Source: Hyphococcus aureus
GTDB taxonomy: Bacteria > Pseudomonadota > Alphaproteobacteria > Caulobacterales > Parvularculaceae
Reading direction: 5' to 3'
DNA: 64,000 bases
NCBI RefSeq assembly: GCF_042643165.1
Contig: NZ_JBHRSH010000002.1
Location: 372,001 to 436,000, forward strand
Position numbers and translations under genes: made by a program. This document shows positions 14,225 through 23,112 of the stretch, in pieces (within the stretch, counting starts at the first letter, position 1; every line of letters begins with the position of its first letter). The notes beneath the pieces were generated by a model. It worked only from the letters and a program-made list of their open reading frames with translations. It ran no database searches and was not told where the DNA came from.

Positions 14225-16878
14225 GCCGCGTCGGAGGCGGCGGTACGCAGATGTTCGGCAATCTTGGCCGTCAGCGTCGCCGGAGAGACTGGCTTGGGGA
14301 CGTAATCATCCATACCGGAGGTAATGCAGTCTTCACGGTCGCCTTTCACCGCATGAGCGGTGACGCCAATGATCGGCGTGCGCCGATCGTCATCTTTCTC
14401 TATCTCGCGTATGGCCGCTGTCGCCTCATACCCGTTCATCTCCGGCATGGAGACATCCATCAGGATGAGTTTCGGTTTCAATATCCTGAATTTTTCAACA
14501 GCGTCGCGGCCATTCACCGCCATCTCATAGCTATACCCGCCCGCTCTGAGAATATGGGAAACCACAAGTCGGTTCACTTCATTATCCTCAACCACCAAGA
14601 CATCGACATCCTCAACCACCAAGACATCGACCCCCTCATGGCTATGAGGCGCAGCTGGCGCTGGCTTTTCGTTATTTTCCGGTGTGGCTGTCTGTTCCGG
14701 TGCCGTATGATGGAGGGCGCGCGCGACAGCCCGTTGCAACGCCGCCGAGCGCGCCGGCTTGGTCAGATGGGAGTCGACGCCAATCTCTTTGAAGTGCTCA
14801 GTGGCGTTCGCGTGATCGACCGAAGTAAGCATGATGATGGCTGTTCCGGCGAGCGACGGCTCCGCGCGAATGAGGCGCACAGCATCGACACCGTTCATAC
14901 GCGGCATGTGATAGTCCATGATCACGAGATCAAACGGCTCGCGTTTTTCAACAGCCGCGCGTAAAATTTTCAGCCCTTCCTCGCCGCTATCACAGGATTG
15001 AGACGGACAGCCCCAGGCTGAGGTCTGTTCTTCGAGAATGCGGCGGTTCACGCCATTATCATCGATGATCAAAATTCGCGCACCCGCAGCCTCTTCATAG
15101 TCTACTGTTTTGGGCAGTTCTTTGGTGTTCACTTCGAGGGCGATGGAAAACCAGAACGTAGAGCCGGCGTCTGGAGTCGATTCAACGCCGATCTCGCCGC
15201 CCATCAATTCGACCAGCGCCTTGGCGATGGCGAGCCCCAGCCCGGTGCCTTCGTGTGCGCGGGTGGAAGAGGTATCGGCCTGGTTGAATTTTTCGAAAAC
15301 ATGGGGGCGCTTGTGCTCTGGAATACCGACGCCGGTATCGATGACGGAAAATTTAAGCGCCACCCTTTCCTCATGGGTTTCCGAAACCGGGGACACATCG
15401 ATCAGCACATATCCCTTATCGGTAAATTTGACGGCGTTCCCGGCAAGGTTGATGAGGATCTGACGCAGGCGCCCTGCGTCCCCCACAAAGCTGTAGGGAA
15501 GTTTTGGATCAATCCTGACGGCAAGCTCCACTTGCTTTGACGTCGCGCGCGCCGCCACCAGCGCCGAGACATCCTCGACCACATCAGCTAGGATGAACGG
15601 CGCGGGATTGATCGACGCCATGCCAGCGTCAAGCTTTGAGAAATCAAGAATATCGTTGATGATCGTCAGAAGAGCGTCGCCGGATTTGACGATCACATCC
15701 ACAAAACCCTTTTGCGTATCCGTGAGTTTGGTGCTGGCGAGAAGGTCCGCCATGCCCATAACGCCATTCATGGGGGTGCGAATCTCATGACTCATATTCG
15801 CCAGAAAATGGGTTTTTGCGCGCTCTCCCGACTCCGCGACTTTCAGGGCCCCGGCGAGTTGCCTGGTATGTTCGTCAATGCGTTCCAGAAGGTTCGTAAA
15901 GCTGGAATACAGAACGCCAATCTCGTCTTTTCGATCGGCGAGATTATCCACGACTGCGAGCTTTTCGGCGTCTGAGTCCTTGATGATCGCTGTCAGCTTT
16001 TCAATGGGATGAATAGCAAGCTTATTTAGAAGAACGCTGACAATAGCGATGAAGATCATGGCCGCTACAGTGAGGAATATGAAAGCTGTGCGAATTGTGC
16101 CTTGACCGATGACAGTAATGTCGCACGGGGTTCGCGCCGTCAGCATGGCGACAACTTCGCCGTCAGCGCCAGTCAACGGCGCGGCGACGGACACGAATCC
16201 GTCCGCTCTGACAACCGACTTGATCGCGGCCGTCTTCATCGGGGCGTCGCTGAGCGGCGTCACCTCCATTTCGACGCGGGTCTGTTTTTTCAACGCTGCG
16301 ATATAAGCCGCGTCAATAATCCGCCCGGTCAGAATATGACCGGCATAAGCGCCGCTTCCGTCGGTATTGGTGACCGGCGCATATGCGACCAGCATCAGGC
16401 CAGCCTCGGTCGCAACAACAGTCTGGGCGGCGTCCAATGGCGTCAGGGACGCCTGGAACCCTCGCCAGCCGTCAAACCGCGACGGGGAGTAGGCGTCAAT
16501 ATTGACTTCATTTTCCATCGCCCCGTCGATAGCGACGCCATCGATCAGGGCGCTGTCCGAGCCCAGATAAATATAGATGTTAAGCCCCAGTTCATGGAGC
16601 AGGCTGAGCGGTAATTCCTCTTCCAGAAAACCCGGATTGCGGCCTTTGACAAATTCATAGGCGTCATCCCAGACGCCATAGTCACGTCGATACGCTTCAA
16701 GCTGATTGAGTTCCCGGTCGATAATATTGTGGGCGCGCTCGAAATTATCTTCGGCTTTTTGCAGTTCAAATTCGGTGAATTGTGGCGCAACACTGAGTTG
16801 CAGCGCAGCCCAGAGCAAGGCGCACAGCGCAGCGAACGCGATGACAAGCGCAAGCGAAACCTTTTGCGTGATGCGCAT
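14221..16878 (-). CDS. Hybrid sensor histidine kinase (CHASE4-like, HAMP, HisKA, HATPase, two receivers)
   Basis: 885 residues: TM1 (about 8-28), an extracytoplasmic CHASE4-like sensor (46-255), TM2 (264-284), HAMP, HisKA with H364 in NMSHEIRTPMNG, HATPase with DTGVGIP and GTGLGLAIA, then two receivers (IMDYHMPRMNG and LMDVSMPEMNG). It should autophosphorylate and pass phosphate to an Hpt protein. The second receiver's first strand is preceded by a duplicated octapeptide from a 24-bp tandem repeat. GGAG precedes the ATG. The ligand and the output regulator are unknown. Confidence 0.92.
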   Translation of the reverse strand: MRITQKVSLALVIAFAALCALLWAALQLSVAPQFTEFELQKAEDNFERAHNIIDRELNQLEAYRRDYGVWDDAYEFVKGRNPGFLEEELPLSLLHELGLNIYIYLGSDSALIDGVAIDGAMENEVNIDAYSPSRFDGWRGFQASLTPLDAAQTVVATEAGLMLVAYAPVTNTDGSGAYAGHILTGRIIDAAYIAALKKQTRVEMEVTPLSDAPMKTAAIKSVVRADGFVSVAAPLTGADGEVVAMLTARTPCDITVIGQGTIRTAFIFLTVAAMIFIAIVSVLLNKLAIHPIEKLTAIIKDSDAEKLAVVDNLADRKDEIGVLYSSFTNLLERIDEHTRQLAGALKVAESGERAKTHFLANMSHEIRTPMNGVMGMADLLASTKLTDTQKGFVDVIVKSGDALLTIINDILDFSKLDAGMASINPAPFILADVVEDVSALVAARATSKQVELAVRIDPKLPYSFVGDAGRLRQILINLAGNAVKFTDKGYVLIDVSPVSETHEERVALKFSVIDTGVGIPEHKRPHVFEKFNQADTSSTRAHEGTGLGLAIAKALVELMGGEIGVESTPDAGSTFWFSIALEVNTKELPKTVDYEEAAGARILIIDDNGVNRRILEEQTSAWGCPSQSCDSGEEGLKILRAAVEKREPFDLVIMDYHMPRMNGVDAVRLIRAEPSLAGTAIIMLTSVDHANATEHFKEIGVDSHLTKPARSAALQRAVARALHHTAPEQTATPENNEKPAPAAPHSHEGVDVLVVEDVDVLVVEDNEVNRLVVSHILRAGGYSYEMAVNGRDAVEKFRILKPKLILMDVSMPEMNGYEATAAIREIEKDDDRRTPIIGVTAHAVKGDREDCITSGMDDYVPKPVSPATLTAKIAEHLRTAASDAA
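14584..14631 (-). repeat. 24-bp perfect tandem duplication in the histidine kinase gene
   Basis: Positions 14584-14607 and 14608-14631 are identical. The duplication keeps frame and repeats VDVLVVED at the first strand of the second receiver. One copy carries on into NEVNRLVV, the normal continuation. It looks like a recent slippage event. Confidence 0.95.
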
Positions 16879-16996
16879 GACTCTCCCCGGCCAGAGTGCG
16901 TACATCTACATCTATAAAATTAACCGGGTCTAAACTTTTGATAGCGGATTTCTGAAAATTTGCGGCACTTCCGTCCCGACACGGAACAGTCTGGCG

Positions 16997-17959
16997 TCAC
17001 GGCCGCCGGTAAAGATAGTGGTCAGGCAGGCCAAGGCGGCGGCAGGATGTGGCGGCCGGGCCGGACTTCAGCACCAGACGGTCGGCCCTGCGGGCCATGC
17101 GTCTGACGACGCGGCCCTCAAAAGGCCTTAAGCCATAACGTCTGTCGAGGCCCAGGATGCCGCGGATGCGCCCCGGAACGAGTTCAACCGCAGCGCGCAC
17201 AAGAGAGTGTTGTGCAATCTGGGCTGGTTGTGGAAAGGCTTCGGCTTTTTTCATGATCGACAGAAACTCGAAGATAATTTCGGAGGCTTCCAGCTTATCC
17301 GTCATGGCGCCGAACAAGGCCGCTTGTTCCGCCAGCGAGCGTGGCGCGCTCGTTGCACCATAAAGGGTCGCCGATTTGACGCTTTCGCCGTAATAACGAT
17401 TTCGCTCAACGTCGCTTATGGGGAAAGCATAGGCGCTGTAGGCCTCAAGGAAACCAAAGGCGGCTGTCGCCTGCACCCAGGTCAGAAGTTCGGAATCGCT
17501 TGCATGATAAGGCGCGCCCGCAGTGGTGACGCCCGATATTCTGTCATGGATGGCGTTGATGCGCGCGATCATCGCTTCCGCCTCGCTGCGCGCGCCATAG
17601 ACGGTGACCATTGCTGCCAGCCCCGTGCGCTTCAGCCGGCCGACGGGGTCTTTACGAAAATTTGAATGCTCCCACACGCCGGAGCGCACCCGCGGCTCCG
17701 CGAGTTCAAGAATGACGGCGGCGACGCCGCCGATAAACAGCGTCACCGGATTTTTGAAAATACGCCATGACACCGAGTCGCATCCGGACAGCGCCGCCTC
17801 TCCCACAGGGCGGGAAAAGTCCATCCTCGTCAGCGACGGATCGCCAAGATAGGCTTGCGCCGCCTTGTCGAGATGCGCTTCAAGACCGCTCCGCATTTTT
17901 GAACGCAACGGCTCAAACCGCATAACGCCACCCGCACTCTTTTCAACATTCGCCGCCAT
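16997..17959 (-). CDS. MpaB/DUF2236 family oxygenase-like protein
   Basis: 320 residues with the DUF2236 pattern: WRIFKNPVTLFIGG, WEHSNFRKDPVGRLKRTG, YG, INAIHDRISG and YHASDSELLTWVQAT. The family includes latex-clearing and MpaB heme oxygenases. Q163 sits where most members I know have His in WVHAT, so heme binding or activity may differ. The ATG at 17959 is chosen over a TTG 9 bp upstream. It stands alone between the kinase and a lipoprotein gene. Confidence 0.8.
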   Translation of the reverse strand: MAANVEKSAGGVMRFEPLRSKMRSGLEAHLDKAAQAYLGDPSLTRMDFSRPVGEAALSGCDSVSWRIFKNPVTLFIGGVAAVILELAEPRVRSGVWEHSNFRKDPVGRLKRTGLAAMVTVYGARSEAEAMIARINAIHDRISGVTTAGAPYHASDSELLTWVQATAAFGFLEAYSAYAFPISDVERNRYYGESVKSATLYGATSAPRSLAEQAALFGAMTDKLEASEIIFEFLSIMKKAEAFPQPAQIAQHSLVRAAVELVPGRIRGILGLDRRYGLRPFEGRVVRRMARRADRLVLKSGPAATSCRRLGLPDHYLYRRP

Positions 17960-18054
17960 AGCGATCAAGTTTTCTGTTTATCCGTAAACATCATAGGCGC
18001 CGAATTTGTCGATTTGACGACGCTTCCGGCGCCTTTGCGCGGCGAAGGCAAGGC

Positions 18055-19077
18055 CTAGTTCGCCTGAAGCCAGTAAGCTTCGACGAACTCATAATTCGAT
18101 GACCCGGCTTTCACGACACGCGGCGCAATGTAATCGGCCCTGGGCGTATACCCAAGAACCGTACGGGGGAGCGGCACAAGCTCGCCGCCTTTCGCCTTGA
18201 AAGAGAAGCTGCGAATGACCTCGCCGGTTTCGGTGAGTTCGAGCGTCAGCTTGTAATTGCCGTTCTCCTGGAGATCTGTTTTCGTGAGCGCCGGAACATT
18301 CGCCTCGTCCTTGCGCTCATGAGGATGGAACAACAGCAGCGTATGCCGGCGCGCCATCTCATGGTCGAGCATGCCTTGAGTGACCTTGCTGTGGGCCACA
18401 AGCTTTCCGTTTCGGGTCAGCTTTGCATTGACTGGCGCACGCGTTTGACCGGCGGATAGATCGCCGGACCCCGCCCAGAAGGAGAAGTTGACGGTTTCTG
18501 TATCCTTGAACGGCGTGAATGTCAGATAGGCAAAATCTTGCCACGGCCCGACAAAACGGAAGGTCTGCTCGGGATTGAAGGCGTCGCCGCTCGGTGCGTC
18601 GGCGACCACCTTGAATGGTGTACGCGTTGCAAGTTCACCCGAGACGTAAAATTCCATGACATACTCACCCGGCGTGAAGGTGTACTCCGAATGATTGACG
18701 GGCTGCATGCGCGCGAACACCCCTTCTCTGTATCGATAGTCCGGGAAAAATCCGAACTCCGCGACGGGATCGTTTTTTGATTTGATGACAACTTTCGCAT
18801 CAACTTGCCCCGGCGGCGCAAAGATCAGATCGTATTCATTGAACCCCAGAAAGCCACTATAGTAGATTTTGGTTTGCAGAATGGAATCGAGACCGACTGT
18901 CGGCCCCTGACTATTGGCTGCAGCAGGCGCGCCGCCGGATGCGGCGGTCCCGGCTTCAGCGGCGTCGCCTTGCGATTTGGCCTCAGGCGCGCCGCATGCG
19001 GCAAGCAATGCGCTCGCAGCGATCATTGTCGTGCGGGCCGCAGCCCGAAAATTCAATATTGGCTTCATGACAGACAT
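18055..19077 (-). CDS. Hypothetical lipoprotein
   Basis: 340 residues with a lipoprotein signal ending LLAAC, an Ala/Gly/Ser-rich linker to about residue 60, and a mature region of beta-rich appearance (FMEFYVSG-like strands, WQDFAYLTFTPFKDTE). No family is recognised. GGGGGAA lies 5 nt upstream of the ATG at 19077. It is divergent from arsM with a 147-bp spacer. Likely an envelope protein of unknown role. Confidence 0.75.
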   Translation of the reverse strand: MSVMKPILNFRAAARTTMIAASALLAACGAPEAKSQGDAAEAGTAASGGAPAAANSQGPTVGLDSILQTKIYYSGFLGFNEYDLIFAPPGQVDAKVVIKSKNDPVAEFGFFPDYRYREGVFARMQPVNHSEYTFTPGEYVMEFYVSGELATRTPFKVVADAPSGDAFNPEQTFRFVGPWQDFAYLTFTPFKDTETVNFSFWAGSGDLSAGQTRAPVNAKLTRNGKLVAHSKVTQGMLDHEMARRHTLLLFHPHERKDEANVPALTKTDLQENGNYKLTLELTETGEVIRSFSFKAKGGELVPLPRTVLGYTPRADYIAPRVVKAGSSNYEFVEAYWLQAN

Positions 19078-19224
19078 TATCGTTCCCCCGTGATGTTTGT
19101 AAAAATTATTGGATGCGCCAATACACGCGCGGATCACCTTAGCGTCATCTGCCAATCAGGCTTGTTGATGACGGCTCAGAAAACGGTAAAGCTGGCGGTC
19201 ATAGGGCGCAAGCAGGAAACACTC

Positions 19225-20274
19225 ATGAACATCCAGGATAATGTGAAAGACTATTACGGCAAGGTGCTGAACACATCGGCCGATCTCCAGACCGACGCCT
19301 GCTGCACCATTGCGGACACACCGTCCTACTTGAGGGCGCTTCTCGCCAATATTCATCCCGATGTGCGCGCCAAATATTACGGCTGCGGCCTGATTGCCCC
19401 GCTAGCGCTCGAAGGCGCGCGCATTCTCGATCTTGGCTCCGGCTCGGGACAGGACGCATACGCCCTCGCCCAGCTCGCCGGGGCGACAGGCGACGTGATC
19501 GGCGTTGACATGACGCCGGAACAACTCACCGTCGCGCGCGATCATCTCGATTGGCATGCAGACCGGTTCGGCTACGCCAATGTCCGTTTTCTGGAGGGCG
19601 ACATCGAACGCCTGGGCGGTCTCGATCTTGAGCCTGCGTCCTTTGACGTAATTGTCTCCAACTGCGTCATCAATCTGGTCGAAGAAAAGGAAGCGGTTTT
19701 CAGCGCAGCCCACGCGCTTTTAAAGCCCGGCGGAGAGTTCTATTTCTCCGATGTTTATGCAGACCGGCGCCTTGGCGAAGACCTGCGCAAAGATCCGGCG
19801 GCGCAAGGCGAATGTCTGGGCGGCGCGCTTTACTGGAATGATTTCCTGAACATGGCCAAGCGTGCAGGCTTTGCCGATCCGCGCCTCGTCACTGATCGCC
19901 CGCTCGCCATCAATAATGCGGAGTTACGTGAAAAGCTTTCGCCCGCACAATTTCATTCAGCAACCTTCCGGCTTTTCAGGATCGACGGGCTCGAGCCCGC
20001 CTGCGAGGATTACGGTCAGGCCGTTGTCTATAAGGGCGGCCTCGCGCAGAGTGAGAAATCATTCGCACTCGACAATCACCACATCATTGAAAAAGGCCGG
20101 GTCTTCGCTGTCTGCGGCAACACCTTCCGCATGCTGAAGGAATCGCGTTTTGCGCCCTGGTTTGATTTTATCGGCGACTGGTCGACCCATTACGGCATTT
20201 TTCCGGGATGCGGCACGAGTTCTCCCTTCGGGCAGGAGTCAGAAGAAATCGCATCCAGCGGCGGGTGCTGCTAG
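19225..20274 (+). CDS. arsM: Arsenite S-adenosylmethionine methyltransferase
   Basis: 349 residues. The SAM site is ILDLGSGSGQD (67-77), followed by VIGVDMTPEQL. The four cysteines needed by ArsM are present: C26 (in DACC), C54 (YYGCG), C147 (SNCVIN) and C197 (GECLGG). C26-C54 and C147-C197 keep the 28- and 50-residue spacings of algal ArsM. It methylates As(III) to volatile or less retained species in the cytoplasm. AGGAA precedes the ATG. No arsR, arsB or arsC is next to it, so regulation is unclear. The tail ends in GGCC. Confidence 0.9.
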   Translation: MNIQDNVKDYYGKVLNTSADLQTDACCTIADTPSYLRALLANIHPDVRAKYYGCGLIAPLALEGARILDLGSGSGQDAYALAQLAGATGDVIGVDMTPEQLTVARDHLDWHADRFGYANVRFLEGDIERLGGLDLEPASFDVIVSNCVINLVEEKEAVFSAAHALLKPGGEFYFSDVYADRRLGEDLRKDPAAQGECLGGALYWNDFLNMAKRAGFADPRLVTDRPLAINNAELREKLSPAQFHSATFRLFRIDGLEPACEDYGQAVVYKGGLAQSEKSFALDNHHIIEKGRVFAVCGNTFRMLKESRFAPWFDFIGDWSTHYGIFPGCGTSSPFGQESEEIASSGGCC

Positions 20275-20330
20275 CTGACTGCAGAAGGCGCAGCCTCAGC
20301 GGTTCAGATCAGGATAAAGCAGCGACAGAC

Positions 20331-21350
20331 CTAGTTGGTCTGCTCGGCGTAGACTGCGCGGTTCATGACCAGACCGCCGCATTGCGCCGCGGTTGTTTGC
20401 TCGGCCCAGATGGTCGCTTCCTTGCCCAGCATTTCAACCGGCGCCAGCGGCACGCCAACGCGCCACACCATGCCGTCATCGCTGCGCAGGGTGATGCACT
20501 CTGCATCAGCGCTGCTGACATAGCCTTTCAGCACTGTGAAAAAAGCGTCGGTCGGCAATGATTCATATTCAGAATAGAGGAAGTCGGAGACGTCTATCTC
20601 CGGCCCTGCTTTCAACGGCGCGCCCATGGAGACATTGGTGATCTCGGAGCAATGCGCAGGCGTCTCACGGCCTTCCGGCACGGGCTTGAATTCGCGCACT
20701 TGCTCAATCTTGCCGGTCGGCTGGCGGCGCAGAACGGCGCATTCCATCAGCGGCGATACGGGATCGCCCGTGACGAGATCTGTTTGCGTCGAGATCGTGA
20801 CCGCTTGCGGCGCATAGGAGCGCATCGGCGACAAGGTCACAGGCGTCTGGCGCACAACGCCGGCATTGCGGATGCGGGCTGCGGATTTCTGCTGGTAGCT
20901 CAGACGATCATCTTCGGCGACATAAGGAGCTGTGTAGCTCGCCTGAACGAAATAAGGATTACCTGACGACGCCGTATAAACAACCGCCTCCGGTTTGGAT
21001 GGTTGCGGCGCCGGCTCCGTATATTCCGCATACTGATAGATGGGGACGGAAGATCCGCTATAATCAACGCCGACATCAGCGCTCCCCGACGGAATATCTG
21101 TAGCGCTCGCGATCTCGTCCGGCACACCAAGATGTTCGCCCGGGCGAACATAGCTGGGGTCGACCCCGGTGTTGGCTTCACGCAAAGCCGAGAGGGAAAC
21201 GTTGCAGGCGCGCGCCACCTTGGCGAGGGTCGTCGGCGCATCCACTGCATAAGAATGTCCGCAGCGTCCCGCCATGGCCGGCGTCGCCATCATTACGGCG
21301 GCACCCGCGGCACATGCTGCGAGCATCATCCTGTTCAGTTTCATAGCCAT
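20331..21350 (-). CDS. Secreted LysM-domain protein
   Basis: 339 residues. A signal peptide ends in TPAMA. A LysM-like module follows (about 30-78: HSYAVDAPTTLAKVARACNV, then YVRPGEHLGVP), indicating peptidoglycan binding. The long C-terminal part has no recognised fold. The second ATG (21350) has GGAGG 6 nt upstream and is preferred. It is downstream of the amidohydrolase across a 180-bp AT-rich spacer, so it is probably transcribed on its own. Confidence 0.8.
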   Translation of the reverse strand: MAMKLNRMMLAACAAGAAVMMATPAMAGRCGHSYAVDAPTTLAKVARACNVSLSALREANTGVDPSYVRPGEHLGVPDEIASATDIPSGSADVGVDYSGSSVPIYQYAEYTEPAPQPSKPEAVVYTASSGNPYFVQASYTAPYVAEDDRLSYQQKSAARIRNAGVVRQTPVTLSPMRSYAPQAVTISTQTDLVTGDPVSPLMECAVLRRQPTGKIEQVREFKPVPEGRETPAHCSEITNVSMGAPLKAGPEIDVSDFLYSEYESLPTDAFFTVLKGYVSSADAECITLRSDDGMVWRVGVPLAPVEMLGKEATIWAEQTTAAQCGGLVMNRAVYAEQTN

Positions 21351-21487
21351 CATCCCCCTCCGTGCCAGTCACTCCAATATGGTTAATAACACGGATTCAG
21401 GGCGAATGTTCAATGAAATCGGCGCTTTTAGCGGCTTAAACGTCAAGGCCGGTGAATGAGCGAAAAGCTCCAACTCCACCCGCAATT

Positions 21488-21516
21488 ATCCATATATCCA
21501 ATTGAATTATATGGAT
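21488..21516. repeat. AT-rich 9-bp inverted repeat
   Basis: ATCCATATA (21488-21496) pairs with TATATGGAT (21508-21516) around an 11-nt loop. It lies 15 bp past the amidohydrolase stop and upstream of the LysM gene. It could mark transcription end or an operator; no T tract follows. Confidence 0.45.
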
Positions 21517-21530
21517 TTTAGCTTGTTCAT

Positions 21531-22814
21531 TTAATCTTTTTTGTAGGTGACGCCGTCTTTCATGACGAAATTGACAGTCTCCAGCGCCGACACGTCGGCG
21601 AGCGGATCGCCTGAAATGGCGATAATATCCGCCACGCAGCCCGCAGCCACACAGCCAAGCTCACCTGATTTGCCAAGCGCCTCCGCGGCGGTCGTCGTCG
21701 CCGCCCGGATCGCCTGGATAGGCGTCATGCCGAACTGAACCATGCGGGAAAATTGCCTGGCGTTATCGCCATGGGGGTAGATCGCCGCATCGGTGCCGAA
21801 GACCATTTTCGCCCCCGCCTTGACCGCCTTGCGGAAGCTTTCGCGCTGCACGCCGCCGACTTGCCGCTCCTTGTCGAGGGATTCTTCCATGACGCCGTTC
21901 TTTTCGCCTTCGGAAAGCGTGTACTCAGTATTGTAAATGTCCATGGACAGATAAGCGCCGTGACGCTTGGCGAGATTGATCGCTTCATCGTCGAGATAGC
22001 TTGCATGCTCAATCGTGTCGGCGCCGGCGCGGATCGCATTCTTGATGCCGACCGTTCCATGGGCGTGAACAGCGACTTTCAGCCCGCGCATATGGGCTTC
22101 GTCGACAATCGCTTCGAGTTCTTCCAGGGTTCCCTGCGCCGCGCCCAGGAGGGTTCCTTTGGAGAAAACCCCTCCGGTGGAGCAGGTCTTGATGAAATCA
22201 ACGCCATATTTGATGTTCTGGCGGACTTTAGCGCGCATTTCCCAGGGACCGGTGGCGACGCCGGCGCCGGTCGCTTCTTCCTCCGGGGGCAGATAATTAT
22301 TGTCCGAACAATGCCCGCCGACAATGCCCACGGGCGGGCCGGCGGCGAAAATTCGCGGCCCGGGGATTTCTCCCTCATTCACCGCATCACGCACGGCAAG
22401 GATTTCGTAACCATCGGAACCGGTATTCCGGACTGTAGTGAAACCCGCCATCAGCGTCTTTTCAGCGTTGTTCACCGCCCAGATCACAAAGCGCTCACCG
22501 GGATAAGCGAGGAAGGAATAGCCTCCGCCCTTGGTCGGATCGCCGGTTAGATGCACATGCATGTCGATCAGCCCTGGCAAAAGGGTTTCGCCAGGCAGGT
22601 CAATCACCGTCGCGCCCTCGGGCGCCGCCAGGCTCGCCCTTGTCCCGGTTTTGAGGATCTTGCCCTCCTCGATGAGCAGCGCCGGCGCCTCCGTGATGCG
22701 GCCTGACGCCGGGTCGAGCATACGCCCAGCGGTCAGATAGACCGTTTCCGCCGTGGCAGGCGCAGCAGCAGTAAGCGAAACAGCCATCGCTGCGGCGGCG
22801 AAACCCATTTTCAT
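21531..22814 (-). CDS. Exported metal-dependent amidohydrolase (imidazolonepropionase/prolidase-like)
   Basis: 427 residues with a signal peptide (about 1-22, ending PATAE). Amidohydrolase hallmarks are the HVH metal ligands H86/H88 (GLIDMHVH), DFIKTCSTGG with the likely bridging Lys, AVHAHG, IEHASYLDD and the acid in FGTDAA. This family hydrolyses amide bonds, often in Xaa-Pro or Xaa-Arg dipeptides; the substrate cannot be fixed here. The start at 22814 has GGGGA upstream. Periplasmic location is inferred from the signal peptide. Confidence 0.88.
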   Translation of the reverse strand: MKMGFAAAAMAVSLTAAAPATAETVYLTAGRMLDPASGRITEAPALLIEEGKILKTGTRASLAAPEGATVIDLPGETLLPGLIDMHVHLTGDPTKGGGYSFLAYPGERFVIWAVNNAEKTLMAGFTTVRNTGSDGYEILAVRDAVNEGEIPGPRIFAAGPPVGIVGGHCSDNNYLPPEEEATGAGVATGPWEMRAKVRQNIKYGVDFIKTCSTGGVFSKGTLLGAAQGTLEELEAIVDEAHMRGLKVAVHAHGTVGIKNAIRAGADTIEHASYLDDEAINLAKRHGAYLSMDIYNTEYTLSEGEKNGVMEESLDKERQVGGVQRESFRKAVKAGAKMVFGTDAAIYPHGDNARQFSRMVQFGMTPIQAIRAATTTAAEALGKSGELGCVAAGCVADIIAISGDPLADVSALETVNFVMKDGVTYKKD

Positions 22815-23005
22815 AACATCCCCGATTTCTTGGTTTTTCGTTGTTGCAAGGGCATCGTGGCCATTAACGACGACAAGGGTCAACCGAAAAATCGACGCCT
22901 GCCTAAAAGTTGTGAACGAGGATTAATCCTACTTTCAAGGTTTTTTCATACCGATGCAGCAGGCCTTTTCACGCGGCTCATGGCGTTCACTCCCATCAGT
23001 TCAAT

Positions 23006-23055
23006 TTTAACAATTACCGCGCGCTTAACCATCTTTCCTTACGTCCTTTTAACGC
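23006..23055 (+). promoter_or_regulatory. Cluster of CtrA-like TTAAC half-sites upstream of the pilus genes
   Basis: Three TTAAC motifs lie within 50 bp, and one (23025-23032) is TTAACCAT, the exact CtrA half-site. They sit about 60-110 bp before the tadG start. CtrA controls pilus genes in Caulobacter, so the placement is suggestive; the motifs are seen and binding is inferred. Confidence 0.4.
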
Positions 23056-23112
23056 CAATCCCGGCAATCTGCCTCGTGCATCAGTAGCACGTAGCGTTTC
23101 GGGGAGTTCCCT

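Noticed and set aside
18805..19224. Upstream extension of the arsM frame by 140 codons
   Set aside because: The extension overlaps the opposite-strand lipoprotein, has no SD, and family alignment starts at MNIQDNVKDYYG.
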